Shown: positions 52,177-62,550, numbered from the stretch's first letter. The stretch: 64,000 bases of DNA from Candidatus Nanogingivalis gingivitcus (GCF_004151455.1 NZ_PRLK01000001.1:62001-126000), one strand, 5' to 3'. Made by a program: numbers and translations. Notes: a model not told the origin generated them from the sequence alone.

Positions 52177-54027
52177 TTAATGTAATTTAGCTTCTTTTGG
52201 TAGTTTTGCGTCTTTTAATATTTCGTTAACTTCTGCTTCATCAATGGTTTCTTTTTCAAGTAGTGCTTTAGTTAAAGCTTCTAATGGTTTTTTATTAGCT
52301 TTAAGAATAACCTCTGCCCTTTTAACGCTTTCTTTGATAAGTTTAGCAACTTCTTCATCAATTTTTTCGGCAGTTTTTTCTGAGTATGGCCTATCATGGG
52401 TCATTTTATCAAAGAACATACCACCCTCTTCTTCATGGAATACTTGATCTCTTAATGATTCACCCATACCAAGTTCTACAATCATATTACGAGCAATATT
52501 TGTAGCACTTCTTAAGTCGCTAGAAGCACCTGTTGAGATACCTGATTCACCGTAAATCATTACCTCAGCTTGGCGACCACCCATTGCACGTGCCAAAATA
52601 TCTTTATATTCAAAAATATTAGTATAAGATTTATCTTCTGGTGGCAAGAACCATGTTACACCACCGGTTTGACCCCTTGGAATAATAGTAACTTTATGTA
52701 CAGGGTCAGAATCTGGAAGTACATGTCCTACAACAGCATGCCCTGCTTCGTGCCAAGCAGTTGTTTCACGGTCTAAGTCGCTCATAACTTTAGCTTTTCG
52801 CTCAGGACCAATAGCAACTTTTTCAAATGCCTCAGTTAAATCGTCATTTGTAATTTCTTTACGGTTATTTCTAGCTGCTAAAATAGCTGCCTCGTTAGCA
52901 ATATTAGCAAGATCTGCACCAGCTGAACCTGCTGTTTTTTTAGCTAAAGCGTTTAAATCTACACTACTATCTACTGGCTTATTCTTGAAGTGAACTTCTA
53001 AAATAGCTAAACGGTCTTTTCTTTCAGGAAGAGAAATTTCTACTCTACGATCAAACCTACCTGGGCGTAGTAATGCTGGATCCAACACATCTACCCTGTT
53101 AGTAGCAGCTAAAACAATAACGCCTGTATCTTTTTCAAAACCGTCCATTTCAACCAAAATTTGGTTAAGGGTTTGTTCACGCTCATCATGACCACCGCCC
53201 ATACCGGAGCCACGCTTACGACCAACAGCATCAATTTCATCAATAAAGATAATAGATGGTGCATTCTTTTTAGCCTTGTTAAATAGATCACGCACACGGC
53301 TTGCACCAACACCTACAAACATCTCCATAAATTCAGAACCGGAAATAGAGAAGAACGGCACTTTAGCTTCACCTGCAACGGCACGTGCTAGCATTGTTTT
53401 ACCAGTTCCAGGGTGGCCAACCATAAGTACACCACTCGGAATTTTTGCCCCCATTTTTTGGTATTTTTTAGGATCTTTTAAGAAGTCAACAATTTCATAA
53501 AGATCTTGCTTGGCGTTTTCATTGCCTGCAATATCTTCAAATTTAATTTTCTTTTTATCTTCACCATAAAGTTTAGCTTTTGAATTACCAAAGCTCATTG
53601 CCTGTGAATTTTGGCCACCAGCTTGCCTCATCATAAATATAAAGAAACTAATAATAGCTATAGTAGGCACTAACATAACGGCTAAATTCCACCATATATC
53701 GCTACTTTTATCTGGCTCAGCAACTTTAACTTCAACTTTACCCTTTTCCAAACCTTGTTCGTAAATAGTACCAGATTCTTTTATGGATTTTTCCGTTGGC
53801 TTGTTTTTATCTTTCAAAGTTACTTTGACGTCATTACCTTGTATATCTAAAGATTTAATTTCGCCCTTATTAGCCCTTGAAATAACATTAGATATTGGAA
53901 CTTCCTTTAAATTATTTGTTGAAAAATAGTTACTTGCAACAAACAATGCTATAAAGCTAGCTAAAATTATCCAAAATAATACATTTCCGGCTAAAGAGCT
54001 TATACTCTTCTTCTGAATATTCTTCAT
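52177..54027 (-). CDS. ftsH: ATP-dependent zinc metalloprotease FtsH
   Basis: Membrane-bound AAA protease for misfolded and regulatory proteins. Two helices (about 16-32 and 114-133) flank a small external domain. Walker A GHPGTGKT (204-211), Walker [10 protein letters not shown] (261-269), second region of homology RPGRFDRR, and the zinc site HEAGH (426-430). The usual Walker A is GPPGTGKT; His replaces the first Pro. Length 616 is normal. It lies between tilS and murJ in one direction. Confidence 0.97.
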   Translation of the reverse strand: MKNIQKKSISSLAGNVLFWIILASFIALFVASNYFSTNNLKEVPISNVISRANKGEIKSLDIQGNDVKVTLKDKNKPTEKSIKESGTIYEQGLEKGKVEVKVAEPDKSSDIWWNLAVMLVPTIAIISFFIFMMRQAGGQNSQAMSFGNSKAKLYGEDKKKIKFEDIAGNENAKQDLYEIVDFLKDPKKYQKMGAKIPSGVLMVGHPGTGKTMLARAVAGEAKVPFFSISGSEFMEMFVGVGASRVRDLFNKAKKNAPSIIFIDEIDAVGRKRGSGMGGGHDEREQTLNQILVEMDGFEKDTGVIVLAATNRVDVLDPALLRPGRFDRRVEISLPERKDRLAILEVHFKNKPVDSSVDLNALAKKTAGSAGADLANIANEAAILAARNNRKEITNDDLTEAFEKVAIGPERKAKVMSDLDRETTAWHEAGHAVVGHVLPDSDPVHKVTIIPRGQTGGVTWFLPPEDKSYTNIFEYKDILARAMGGRQAEVMIYGESGISTGASSDLRSATNIARNMIVELGMGESLRDQVFHEEEGGMFFDKMTHDRPYSEKTAEKIDEEVAKLIKESVKRAEVILKANKKPLEALTKALLEKETIDEAEVNEILKDAKLPKEAKLH

Positions 54028-54074
54028 TTCTTCCTTTCTGAGGTTTGGTTTTAACTCCTATAATTATAACACTT

Positions 54075-54986
54075 TTACAAAGTGCTATCAAACCAAAAAA
54101 AATCTTTACTAAGTACAATATTTATCCCTCCAGCAATTTGCGTTTTCTTGCCACTTGGTAATATTTTTATTTGCCTAGCTAATTCATTTAGTCTTTTATT
54201 TAAAACTATAGTCTTAGTTTCATTCCATATTATTTTGCGTAAAACTTCTGTTAAAACTATTTCATCTACATTATTTTTAAAAATATTACGGCTATACTTA
54301 ACGTCACCTTCTGTTTTTTGGGCTATAATAGTAACTATTTTGTCTATCTCCAGTTCAATTTCATTTTTTAACTCTTTTTGAGCAAGCCATTTTTTGTATA
54401 TTTCTTTTTTTATTTCATTTGTAACTGTATTATATTTCCTAATTCTATTACGTAAATATTTTTCTTCTTTATTAGTAGAATCTTCTCGCCACTGAATATT
54501 ATTTTGTTTTGCGTAAGTTAGTATTTTTTGCTTGTCCATTAAATATTCCTTTGACAATAATATTCTATATGTACCTCCAGAATCTAACGGAGCTAAACCA
54601 CGCCAACCCGTACCTCTTTTTAAATTAATAATTACAGTTTCAACTAAATCATCTAAATGATGTGCTGTATAAATAATGCCTTGGTATTTAGTTGCTATCC
54701 CCCTTAAGAAATTGTACCTTACCTCCCTTGCTTTAGCCTCGCTAGTATTTTTGCCTAAATTACCGTAACTAAATTCAAACCGTAAACCTAATTTATTTGC
54801 CGTTTTCTTAACAAATTCTAAATCTAGTTTACTTTCTTCACCCCTAATTCCATGCTCAAAATGGGCAATAATAATATTTTCCTTAGCAAAATCATAGCCA
54901 TATTTTTTTACAGTACTGTTATAAATAATATTTAGCATTACCATAGAATCAACACCACCAGATACTGCAAGGATTTTTTTTACCAT
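54075..54986 (-). CDS. tilS: tRNA(Ile)-lysidine synthase TilS
   Basis: ATP-dependent enzyme that modifies C34 of the tRNA-Ile reading AUA to lysidine. The PP-loop SGGVDSM is at 9-15, and AHFEHGIRGEES, YTAHHLDD and the WREDSTNK segment are conserved. At 303 residues it is shorter than E. coli TilS and lacks most of the C-terminal domains. TGC-TAAAAT lies 6 bases before the ATG, predicting a leaderless mRNA that continues into ftsH and murJ. The gene diverges from the PilB-like gene. Confidence 0.94.
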   Translation of the reverse strand: MVKKILAVSGGVDSMVMLNIIYNSTVKKYGYDFAKENIIIAHFEHGIRGEESKLDLEFVKKTANKLGLRFEFSYGNLGKNTSEAKAREVRYNFLRGIATKYQGIIYTAHHLDDLVETVIINLKRGTGWRGLAPLDSGGTYRILLSKEYLMDKQKILTYAKQNNIQWREDSTNKEEKYLRNRIRKYNTVTNEIKKEIYKKWLAQKELKNEIELEIDKIVTIIAQKTEGDVKYSRNIFKNNVDEIVLTEVLRKIIWNETKTIVLNKRLNELARQIKILPSGKKTQIAGGINIVLSKDFFWFDSTL

Positions 54987-54992
54987 AAAAGT

Positions 54993-55001
54993 ATTTTAGC
55001 A
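54993..55001 (-). promoter_or_regulatory. Extended -10 promoter of tilS, leaderless
   Basis: Minus strand TGC-TAAAAT, 6 bases, ATG at 54986. Confidence 0.7.
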
Positions 55002-55027
55002 CATTTATTGTTACCATAAAGTGTATA

Positions 55028-55036
55028 TGTTATAAT
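55028..55036 (+). promoter_or_regulatory. Extended -10 promoter of the PilB-like gene, leaderless
   Basis: TGT-TATAAT, 7 bases, ATG at 55044. It is back to back with the tilS promoter within 57 bases. Confidence 0.7.
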
Positions 55037-55043
55037 TATTAAA

Positions 55044-56300
55044 ATGAAAACGGTGGGTAAAAAATCTTTTAATGTAAAGAAACACATTAAATTTGAAATT
55101 GAAAAAATTATTGAAAATGCACTTAATATGCATGCTACAGATGTGCATATTGAACCTAGGGAAGAGCTAGTTCTTGTTCGTTTTCGCATTCATGGAATTT
55201 TACATATTATATCCAAATTACCCATTGAATACTTGAATGATATTGTTAAATATTTTAAATTCTTAGGAAATTTAAATTTTGAAGAAAAGCATTTTCCACA
55301 AATGGCTACAATATCTTATGGAAAAGCTAATATTCGTATTTCAATAACCCCTATTATGAACGGAGATAAAATAACCCTTCGCCTAATGAGGGCTAGACCA
55401 TCAGTAAGAAAATTAGACCAAATTGGACTTTGGGGTGAAAATTTAAGATCTGTCAAAAAAGCTTTACGAATGCCAAGAGGAATTATTTTTACAGTAGGTG
55501 ATGGTAAAAACACAACTAACTTTGCTCTGCTTGATTTCTTAAATACAGCCGAAAAAAATATTGTAACTGTTGAAAAACAAATAGAAAAAAGAATTACTAC
55601 AATAAATCAAACACAAATAAATTCTAAAATAGGTCTTTCATATAGCCTTTCAGTTAAATCTGCACTAAGTCAAAACCCTGATGTTATTTTAGTAGATAAT
55701 ATAAAAGATAAAGAAACGGCAGAGCTAATTTTCAACGCTAGTATGAATGGTAAATTAATAATTGCTAGCTTACCAGTACATAAAAGTACTGATGTTATAC
55801 CTTTCTTAAACTTTTTAGGAATTGAACCGTTCCTAATATCTACAAATACTTTAGCTATTATAGGACAATCTTTAATAAGGACTATTAACTCTAAATTTAG
55901 TACTCTTAAAAAAATATCGCCTACTGAATCTAAAGTACTTTTGAATGAATTTAATATTTCCATAGATAAGCTACACCACTTAGAAAAACAATATAAAGAA
56001 GAGCTTAATTCTAAAGTAGCTATGGCGTCAAGTCTGAGTAATGTTACACAAATTCCGTCTATAAAAAATCAAAATAATTACCTATATTACACTGGCACAA
56101 CTAGCTTATTTGAAGTAATTAGCCTAATTGATGAAAAAAATAATAGCTTAAAAAATCTAATTAATATTCGCCCAACATCTTCAGATATAGAAGAGTTACT
56201 ATTAGACCAAAAATTTACAACACTAAAGCAAGACGGCCTAATTAAAGCCTTAAATAATGAAACAACTATTGGCGAAGTACTCCGTAGAACTGGTTTTTAG
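55044..56300 (+). CDS. Degenerate GspE/PilB-type secretion ATPase
   Basis: A 418-residue relative of type II secretion/type IV pilus motor ATPases. The N-terminal domain shows MHATDVHIEPREELVLVRFRIHG, and the ATPase core keeps NPDVILV and DKETAELIFNAS. However the Walker A, normally GPTGSGKTT, reads TVGDGKNTT, and the Walker B Gly-Glu after ILV is Asp-Asn. Nucleotide hydrolysis is doubtful, so it may be a structural or regulatory pseudo-ATPase. A prepilin gene follows 26 bases later. Confidence 0.8.
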   Translation: MKTVGKKSFNVKKHIKFEIEKIIENALNMHATDVHIEPREELVLVRFRIHGILHIISKLPIEYLNDIVKYFKFLGNLNFEEKHFPQMATISYGKANIRISITPIMNGDKITLRLMRARPSVRKLDQIGLWGENLRSVKKALRMPRGIIFTVGDGKNTTNFALLDFLNTAEKNIVTVEKQIEKRITTINQTQINSKIGLSYSLSVKSALSQNPDVILVDNIKDKETAELIFNASMNGKLIIASLPVHKSTDVIPFLNFLGIEPFLISTNTLAIIGQSLIRTINSKFSTLKKISPTESKVLLNEFNISIDKLHHLEKQYKEELNSKVAMASSLSNVTQIPSIKNQNNYLYYTGTTSLFEVISLIDEKNNSLKNLINIRPTSSDIEELLLDQKFTTLKQDGLIKALNNETTIGEVLRRTGF

Positions 56301-56313
56301 TAGTATTTTATAG

Positions 56314-56319
56314 TATAAT
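56314..56319 (+). promoter_or_regulatory. -10 box of the pilin gene, leaderless
   Basis: TATAAT, 7 bases, ATG at 56327. No TGn extension. Confidence 0.5.
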
Positions 56320-56326
56320 ACTGTTT

Positions 56327-56713
56327 ATGAAAAATAAATCTGGGTTTACTATTCCTGAAGTTGTGGTGGTTGTAATATTCCTCATTATTGCTGGAGTATT
56401 CTTTACCATTCAAAAAACAGACCTTGAGGCTTCTAAACGCGATAATGAACGTAAAACAGCCATAAATGCAATTTATTATTCCTTAGAAAATGTTTTCTAT
56501 AAAAATAACGGCTATTACCCAGAAAAAATTAGTGAAAAAAATATTAATACTATTGACCCAAATTTATTTACCGATAAGTCTGGTATAAATCTTGGTGAAG
56601 CTGGTAGTGAATATTCTTACGAGGCCAAAGGATGTCAAGAAGGTAAGTGTAAAGGCTATACCCTAAAAAGCAACCTAGAGAAAGAAGACCCTTACGTAAA
56701 AAATAATCAATAA
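56327..56713 (+). CDS. Type IV pilin-like prepilin
   Basis: A 128-residue prepilin. Leader MKNKSG is cut before Phe (motif G-FTIPE, with Glu5), followed by a hydrophobic helix (to about 27) and a globular domain with two cysteines (GCQEGKCKG) that may form a disulfide loop. Pili of this type mediate attachment and twitching in Saccharibacteria. It follows the PilB-like gene. No prepilin peptidase, inner membrane or pore gene lies in the window. Confidence 0.9.
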   Translation: MKNKSGFTIPEVVVVVIFLIIAGVFFTIQKTDLEASKRDNERKTAINAIYYSLENVFYKNNGYYPEKISEKNINTIDPNLFTDKSGINLGEAGSEYSYEAKGCQEGKCKGYTLKSNLEKEDPYVKNNQ

Positions 56714-56728
56714 ATAAAAACATATTTT

Positions 56729-56764
56729 AAATAAGGTAGCTAAGAATTTAGCCACCTTATTTTT
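56729..56764. terminator. Bidirectional terminator after the pilin gene
   Basis: Stem AAATAAGGT..GCTAA with TTAGC..ACCTTATTT (one mismatch), T-rich on both strands. Confidence 0.75.
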
Positions 56765-57450
56765 TAAATGCTCATTTTTTCACCTAAACTCAGTAATTCT
56801 TCAGATATAGGTTCTTTTTTCTTGCAAGCTTCTACTATATCACCTAAAAGCTCTGCTTTTTTACTAGGATCGGGGGCAAAATTGAATGTATAGGTAGATT
56901 CATCACCTATGGTACTTAATTTAATTGTTCCATAGTTAAATAAATGTTGCATAACACCAACTTGCGTAAAGCTAATATCTTCAATAGATTCTAAATTAAT
57001 TACCTGTTTTTTAGTATTTAAAATACCACTAACGATCCACTGTAAAGCTCTTTCATTGGTTATTATTAATTTGTTAGCCTTATAAACAGTATAATTAACA
57101 TAACTTAATACTAGTAACAATGCTATGATTGGTAAGAAAAAGATAGATAAATTAGCTTTAATATTTTCAGGGAGTACAATTTTAGTACGAACAAAAGATA
57201 ATAATATCCAAAGGCTTGTTAATACAATAAATAAAAATAAAGATATTATTAAAGTTCCTACATAACCAATATAATGTCTTTTAACAGACACAACAACATA
57301 TTCATCATTATCTAAAGATACATCAGGATATTTTGCTAAAGATTTTTCCCTTCTCCTAACTATTTCAGCATTATAAACACCTTGCTCTTGCTGAACTTTT
57401 TTTTCTTCCATTTCTTGAGTTAGTCTATCGGCTAAGCTATTATTCTCCAT
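56764..57450 (-). CDS. PH-domain (bPH2) membrane protein
   Basis: The 228 residues have a charged N-terminus, two helices (about 58-85 and 92-117) and a bacterial PH (bPH2-type) domain (about 120-200: [20 protein letters not shown]). The family has no firm biochemical function. It overlaps the ruvB end by 11 bases and probably shares its mRNA. Confidence 0.75.
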   Translation of the reverse strand: MENNSLADRLTQEMEEKKVQQEQGVYNAEIVRRREKSLAKYPDVSLDNDEYVVVSVKRHYIGYVGTLIISLFLFIVLTSLWILLSFVRTKIVLPENIKANLSIFFLPIIALLLVLSYVNYTVYKANKLIITNERALQWIVSGILNTKKQVINLESIEDISFTQVGVMQHLFNYGTIKLSTIGDESTYTFNFAPDPSKKAELLGDIVEACKKKEPISEELLSLGEKMSI

Positions 57451-58459
57451 CTTCCCATTCCTTTCCTAAGTGATTAAAAGCTTTTCTAGTAATTATTCTC
57501 CCTCTTGGCGTTCTATGGATAAATCCTATTTGCATTAAGTAAGGTTCATAAAAATCTTCAATTGTTGATGGCTCATCACCCGTAAGTGCTGCCATAGTAT
57601 TCAAGCCAACTGGCCGAGTATTATAATTTTCAATAACTGAACTTATTAAATTCCTATCAGCTGAATCTAATCCTAATTCGTCAATCTCTAACATTTTTAA
57701 AGCTTTTTTAGTGTTTTCTTCATCAACTATACCACCGTTAACTTCTGCATAATCCCTAACACGCTTAATTAACCTATTAGCTATTCGTGGTGTTAGCCTT
57801 GCTCTAGTAGACAGCATACTACTAGCTTTAGCCGTTATGTCTATTCCTAAAATTTTTGCAGACCTAGTAATGATTAAGCTTATTTCACTAGGCGTATAAA
57901 ATTCTAGCCTATAAATATGGCCAAATCTATCTCTTAGTGGTGCTGATAATGAACCTGTTTTAGTTGTAGCACCAATAACTGTAAACCGTGGTAAATCTAA
58001 CCTTACAGACCTAGCAGCTGGACCTTTGCCTATAATAATATCTAACTTGTAATCTTCCATAGCAGAATACAATATCTCTTCAACCGTTCTAGGCAATCTA
58101 TGTATTTCATCAATAAATAAGATATCGCCATCTTGCAAGTTTGTTAATATAGAAGCTAAATCTCCTGCTTTTTCAACAGCTGGCCCAGAAGTAACCCTTA
58201 AACTAACACCCATTTCCTTAGCTATAACATTAGCCATAGTAGTTTTTCCCAGTCCTGGAGGACCATATAATAGAACATGGTCAATACAATCCCCTCTTTT
58301 TTTAGCTGCACTTATGGCAAGTTTAAGGTTTTTCTTTATTTTTTCTTGACCAATATACTCATCAAAACTAGAGGGTCGCAGCGTAACCTCTTCTTTTACT
58401 TCTGCTTCTAGCCTATCTTCTTCTATAACCTCAGGGTCTAATATACGCTCTATAGCCAT
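57440..58459 (-). CDS. ruvB: Holliday junction branch-migration helicase RuvB
   Basis: Hexameric motor that drives branch migration with RuvA. The 339 residues show Walker [10 protein letters not shown] near 70, Walker [10 protein letters not shown], sensor motifs (IGATT; RDRFG) and the C-terminal winged helix with HRTPRGR. ruvA and ruvC are not in the window. An extended -10 (TGT-TAAAAT) ends 8 bases from the ATG, so the leader is one or two bases. Confidence 0.97.
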   Translation of the reverse strand: MAIERILDPEVIEEDRLEAEVKEEVTLRPSSFDEYIGQEKIKKNLKLAISAAKKRGDCIDHVLLYGPPGLGKTTMANVIAKEMGVSLRVTSGPAVEKAGDLASILTNLQDGDILFIDEIHRLPRTVEEILYSAMEDYKLDIIIGKGPAARSVRLDLPRFTVIGATTKTGSLSAPLRDRFGHIYRLEFYTPSEISLIITRSAKILGIDITAKASSMLSTRARLTPRIANRLIKRVRDYAEVNGGIVDEENTKKALKMLEIDELGLDSADRNLISSVIENYNTRPVGLNTMAALTGDEPSTIEDFYEPYLMQIGFIHRTPRGRIITRKAFNHLGKEWEDGE

Positions 58460-58467
58460 TACACTTT

Positions 58468-58476
58468 ATTTTAACA
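58468..58476 (-). promoter_or_regulatory. Extended -10 promoter of ruvB
   Basis: Minus strand TGT-TAAAAT, 8 bases, ATG at 58459. Confidence 0.6.
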
Positions 58477-58499
58477 TATAAGGTATAAAAACACACACT

Positions 58500-59225
58500 T
58501 TACTCTTGTGGATTTGCAATAGCTTTTTTAATATCATCATATTTAAAGCCTTGCCTCATTAAATAATTGATTAACTTTTGTTCATCATTATATTTAGATC
58601 TTTTTTTATTAATTACTTTTATAATTTCTTTTTGATCATCTCTTGAAGATTCACTAATTGCATTTTCAATAATATCACTAGAAACACCTTTTGTTATAAG
58701 CTCACTTTTAATTTTTTTTACAGAAATACCTTTTCTATAATTTCGGTTATTTACCCAATAGGTAGCAAACTTATTATCATCAATATAACCTTTTTCTTCT
58801 AGCCTATTAATCACTGGCAAAACAATATCTTTAGGTATACCCTTTTTAATAAATAGCTCACCACTTCGTTTTTTAGCTGGCTTATCTAAAGTTTTAGTTT
58901 GCAAATAATTATAAACTTCTTTTTTAGAATGTGGTCTCATTAAGCAATATTCTACTGCCCTTGAATATATTTTCCCAAATTGGCTTTGTTTTTCTAATTC
59001 TAATAGTTCTTCTTCATTTATTTTTTGCCCTACCCTAATACCAAGTTCTGTAATTTGGTAAACATCTAGGCTGAAGCTAAATTTATTATTTACGAAAATA
59101 TTTACCCTATTCTCTGACCTTACTGCCTGCCGTATATCTGTTATAACTAAAATAGAAGAAGCAACTTCTTCATTTCTCAAAGTTGCTTCTTTTTCATTAA
59201 AATTTAAGCTGTCAAATATTTCCAT
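58500..59225 (-). CDS. recX: Regulatory protein RecX
   Basis: Modulator of RecA filaments. RecX signature patterns appear as repeated three-helix units (YCLMRPHSKKEVYNYL; DDNKFATYWVNNRNYRKG; LMRQGFKYDDIKKAI). At 241 residues it has an N-terminal extension beyond the common 150-220. It starts 3 bases after recA in the same direction, a standard recA-recX operon. Confidence 0.9.
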   Translation of the reverse strand: MEIFDSLNFNEKEATLRNEEVASSILVITDIRQAVRSENRVNIFVNNKFSFSLDVYQITELGIRVGQKINEEELLELEKQSQFGKIYSRAVEYCLMRPHSKKEVYNYLQTKTLDKPAKKRSGELFIKKGIPKDIVLPVINRLEEKGYIDDNKFATYWVNNRNYRKGISVKKIKSELITKGVSSDIIENAISESSRDDQKEIIKVINKKRSKYNDEQKLINYLMRQGFKYDDIKKAIANPQE

Positions 59226-59228
59226 ATA

Positions 59229-60290
59229 TTAAGCTTGTTGTTCTTGCTTAGCTTCCTCTGTAGTAGCTTCTTCACCAAAAAGAATACTTCTAACTTTCTT
59301 TTCAATTTCTTCCATTATTTCAGGATTATCTTTTAAGTATCTTTTGGCATTCTCTCTTCCTTGGCCAATATTTTGATCATTATATTTATAAAATGCCCCC
59401 GATTTTGCCACTACTTCATTTTCAACAGCTAGGTCTAGAATATCACCAGTTTTTGAAATACCCTCATTGTACATAATATCAAATTCGGCAGTTCTAAAAG
59501 GTGCAGCAATTTTATTTTTTACAATTTTAACTTTTGTTCTATTACCTATAATATCGTCACCTTGCTTAATTTGGGAAATTCTTCTAATATCTGCCCTAAC
59601 TGAAGCGTAAAACTTTAATGCATTACCACCAGTTGTAGTTTCAGGATTACCAAACATTACACCTATTTTCATACGAATTTGGTTAATAAAAATAACTGTA
59701 GCTTTTGATTTATTGATGATTCCTGTAAGTTTTCTTAATGCTTGACTCATTAATCTAGCCTGAAGACCCATATGTGAATCACCCATGTCGCCATCAATTT
59801 CAGCTTGAGGAACTAGAGCAGCTACAGAGTCTACCACAATTAAGTCAACTGCATTTGAACGAACTAAAGTTTCACAAATTTCTAAAGCTTGCTCACCATT
59901 ATCAGGCTGTGCAACAAGTAAATTTTCAGTATCTACACCTAATTTTTTTGCATAAGCTGGGTCTAAAGCATGCTCGGCATCAATAAAAGCAGCCGTACCA
60001 CCTTGCTTTTGAATTTCTGCAATAGCATGAAGAGTTAAAGTTGTTTTTCCACTTGATTCAGGACCATAAATTTCAATAATCCTACCCTTAGGGTAGCCAC
60101 CACCTAAAGCCAAATCAATAGAAAGGCTACCACTAGGTAAAAGCTCAACATCAACTTTATGGTTTTCACCTAGCTTCATAATTGAACCATCACCAAATTG
60201 TTTAGAAATTTGTGCTATAGCTAAATCTAGTGCCTGCTTTTTTCCGTCATTATTTGAAATATCATTCATTTCCTTTTTAGTTTTTGCCAT
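59229..60290 (-). CDS. recA: Recombinase RecA
   Basis: Strand-exchange ATPase for recombination and SOS signalling. The 353 residues are standard: Walker [10 protein letters not shown] near 74, Walker [11 protein letters not shown], loop [16 protein letters not shown], and [23 protein letters not shown]. It leads recA-recX. A GAGGAGGAG site precedes the ATG; extended -10 TGA-TAAAAT at 60315-60323 gives a leader of about 19 bases. No SOS box is evident upstream. Confidence 0.99.
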   Translation of the reverse strand: MAKTKKEMNDISNNDGKKQALDLAIAQISKQFGDGSIMKLGENHKVDVELLPSGSLSIDLALGGGYPKGRIIEIYGPESSGKTTLTLHAIAEIQKQGGTAAFIDAEHALDPAYAKKLGVDTENLLVAQPDNGEQALEICETLVRSNAVDLIVVDSVAALVPQAEIDGDMGDSHMGLQARLMSQALRKLTGIINKSKATVIFINQIRMKIGVMFGNPETTTGGNALKFYASVRADIRRISQIKQGDDIIGNRTKVKIVKNKIAAPFRTAEFDIMYNEGISKTGDILDLAVENEVVAKSGAFYKYNDQNIGQGRENAKRYLKDNPEIMEEIEKKVRSILFGEEATTEEAKQEQQA

Positions 60291-60314
60291 ACTCCTCCTC
60301 TTATATCTATATTT

Positions 60315-60323
60315 ATTTTATCA
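60315..60323 (-). promoter_or_regulatory. Extended -10 promoter of recA
   Basis: Minus strand TGA-TAAAAT, about 24 bases before the recA ATG, with GAGGAGGAG between. Confidence 0.55.
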
Positions 60324-60351
60324 GCTTAAAAAAATGTTTTCAACTATACAC

Positions 60352-60906
60352 CTATCTAAAAGGGTTCACGTAATTTGGTACAAAATTCTCATTTTGCTCT
60401 GCTCTTTTCCTAGGAGTAGATTCAAGTTCTGATTTGATAATTATTTTTTCATCATCTATTTCAGTAATTTGATTGCGATGAATAGTTAAAGTTGCAACAT
60501 TAAGGCTTTTTAGCAGAGGCCTTTTAACTATTAACTGCTGAACGCTAAAATTGGCAAGGCTTATTGTATAGTCAATAATTGTCCCTACTTTATTACCATC
60601 TTGATCTATAACTTTTAACCCCTCTAGTTTAAAATTGAGTTTAAGAATGTCATTAATTTTAATTACATCTTCTGGTTTAACAAATTCTTCCCCAGAATCA
60701 ATAATAAAACCTAGTCGAGATAATTCCCTAAGATCTGCTACCCTAATTAAAAGCCTTTCATTAGAAAATTGATTCTCATCAGTCTCATAAGCTATAATGC
60801 TTAAATCTTCCGGATTTACTATCGCATCTCCAATTAAAGCAATTTGAGAACCTGTTTGTAGGCTCATTATTGGAGTTTTCTTAATTTTTGTAGCTAATAG
60901 TAACAC
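60352..60906 (-). CDS. PRC-barrel domain protein
   Basis: A 184-residue protein with one or two PRC-barrel-like domains (about 15-85 and 93-165, with VGTIIDYTIS typical of the second). PRC barrels act in RNA processing or photosynthetic complexes elsewhere; here the role is unknown. The C-terminus is basic and proline-rich. It overlaps by one base the stop of the upstream surface protein gene. Confidence 0.75.
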   Translation of the reverse strand: MLLLATKIKKTPIMSLQTGSQIALIGDAIVNPEDLSIIAYETDENQFSNERLLIRVADLRELSRLGFIIDSGEEFVKPEDVIKINDILKLNFKLEGLKVIDQDGNKVGTIIDYTISLANFSVQQLIVKRPLLKSLNVATLTIHRNQITEIDDEKIIIKSELESTPRKRAEQNENFVPNYVNPFR

Positions 60907-62474
60907 TATTTTTTTATACCCTTCTTTACTATTTGAATTATTTTTTCTTTAAAATTTAAAGCTATAAATGATATTAATATAACCATTATACCAGCAACTA
61001 GCCACCAACCTGTAAATTCTACTTTAGTTTCTTGATTATTTATTTTATTAATACCATCATTATTTTTTACAGGATCGCTTGCACCGACATTTTTAACTAT
61101 TCTACGACATCTACCAGTATCTGGATTCTTCTCATATCCATCTTTACATATATTTTCGTTATTATGTATAATAGCTATTTTTCTACACCTATTTGTGTTT
61201 TCATCCCTAAAATAACCATTTCGACAAGGAGTTAGAGTTTTATAAGCTATTAGCGTAGATTGTTTTCTACACCTGTTAGTGCTTTGGTTAAGATAGTACC
61301 CTTTTGGACATTGTTTAACTGAAATATTATTATGAGAAACTATTTTATGAGGTTCTGTTTTATTTATAATGCATTTTTGCTCTTTGTTACTATACTCTGA
61401 ACCATCTTTACATATTCTTTTCTTCTCTTCTATGTTAGGCTTTTTAATACATCTACCACTTTTATTATTTAAATAATACCCCTCTCGGCAAGGCTGGAAA
61501 ATATTTTCTTCACCCTTAGTAATTTTATAGGTTTGAACCCAAGTATTATTTTGTTTAACCCAACTTTTACCTCTTACCCCTCCGTGAATAATAGCTGAGT
61601 CTATTTCATTATCGTTTTCATCTAACAAATATATTTCTACTTTATTTTTTAGAGGTAATATAATTTCAGCATCTTCATTATTAGTAATAAAGTATTTATC
61701 TATCTCTTTATTTTTAATTCTATAAAATTGTTCTTTATTACCGTATTTAATAGCTAAAGTACATAACTTAACAGAAATTCTATGATCTTCTTTATTTACA
61801 AGCTCTATGAAAGAGTTTTTATTATCGCTAAATATTTCGTTAATTCTTAAACTATTACAATTATTTATTTTTTGCTTATCTTCTTTATCTATAGGATCCT
61901 CTTTTTTAGGATTTAAATGCTCCTCACTTTCTTCTACATTTTCCTCTTTACTGTCAGCTGTGTAACCACCATAGCTTATTTCTTCACTACCTAAAATATT
62001 ACCAAATTCTAATGATTCATCATCACTATTATTACCCTCAGCTTTATTTATAAAATTCTTTTTTTCATCCCCTTCGGCATTTTTAATTAAACCGTACTTA
62101 TTACAAATTGAGTCTTCATCATTACAGAAATAATTAATTAACTGATTATCAATAAAAAGTTTTAGAATTGTTTTTTTATTTATTTTAGCTTTATTATATG
62201 TTAAATCTGCCTCTTTATTTTGAGCTATTAATATATAAGAATTTTGCCCTAAATTACCAGAATTTAAATGGAAAAGCTCTTGATTATTTTTATCAGTAAT
62301 TCTTAAATTATTAAAATGAGTGCTTATTCCTTGATTTTTAATTTGAATAAACTCCCTATTATTCGCTAAAGATATTCTAGAAAAATAAACATTATTAGTA
62401 GATGCAAAGCTAAAGTTATTAAATAATATAGAGCTAATTATACCGAGAAATATTATAAAAAAGTATTTTTTCAT
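60906..62474 (-). CDS. Surface protein with lamin-tail-like domains and Cys-rich repeats
   Basis: A 522-residue exported protein. A signal peptide (1-24) precedes two beta-rich regions resembling lamin-tail domains (from about 28, and 208-300: LRINEIFSDNKNSFIELVN), an acidic linker, then five short Cys repeats (about 335-480) of the form C.xGYY..xxxxRCRK, and a C-terminal helix (about 492-510) with a Lys-rich tail. The topology is a surface protein anchored at its end. Disulfides in the repeats would need oxidases such as the DsbA-like protein at 29763. GGAG precedes the ATG. Confidence 0.75.
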   Translation of the reverse strand: MKKYFFIIFLGIISSILFNNFSFASTNNVYFSRISLANNREFIQIKNQGISTHFNNLRITDKNNQELFHLNSGNLGQNSYILIAQNKEADLTYNKAKINKKTILKLFIDNQLINYFCNDEDSICNKYGLIKNAEGDEKKNFINKAEGNNSDDESLEFGNILGSEEISYGGYTADSKEENVEESEEHLNPKKEDPIDKEDKQKINNCNSLRINEIFSDNKNSFIELVNKEDHRISVKLCTLAIKYGNKEQFYRIKNKEIDKYFITNNEDAEIILPLKNKVEIYLLDENDNEIDSAIIHGGVRGKSWVKQNNTWVQTYKITKGEENIFQPCREGYYLNNKSGRCIKKPNIEEKKRICKDGSEYSNKEQKCIINKTEPHKIVSHNNISVKQCPKGYYLNQSTNRCRKQSTLIAYKTLTPCRNGYFRDENTNRCRKIAIIHNNENICKDGYEKNPDTGRCRRIVKNVGASDPVKNNDGINKINNQETKVEFTGWWLVAGIMVILISFIALNFKEKIIQIVKKGIKK

Positions 62475-62550
62475 ATTTTATCTCCATAAAAAGAGTTTTT
62501 GTTAGTATAACCTAATATTAGCATAAGCTTATATTAATATCAATTTTTGT

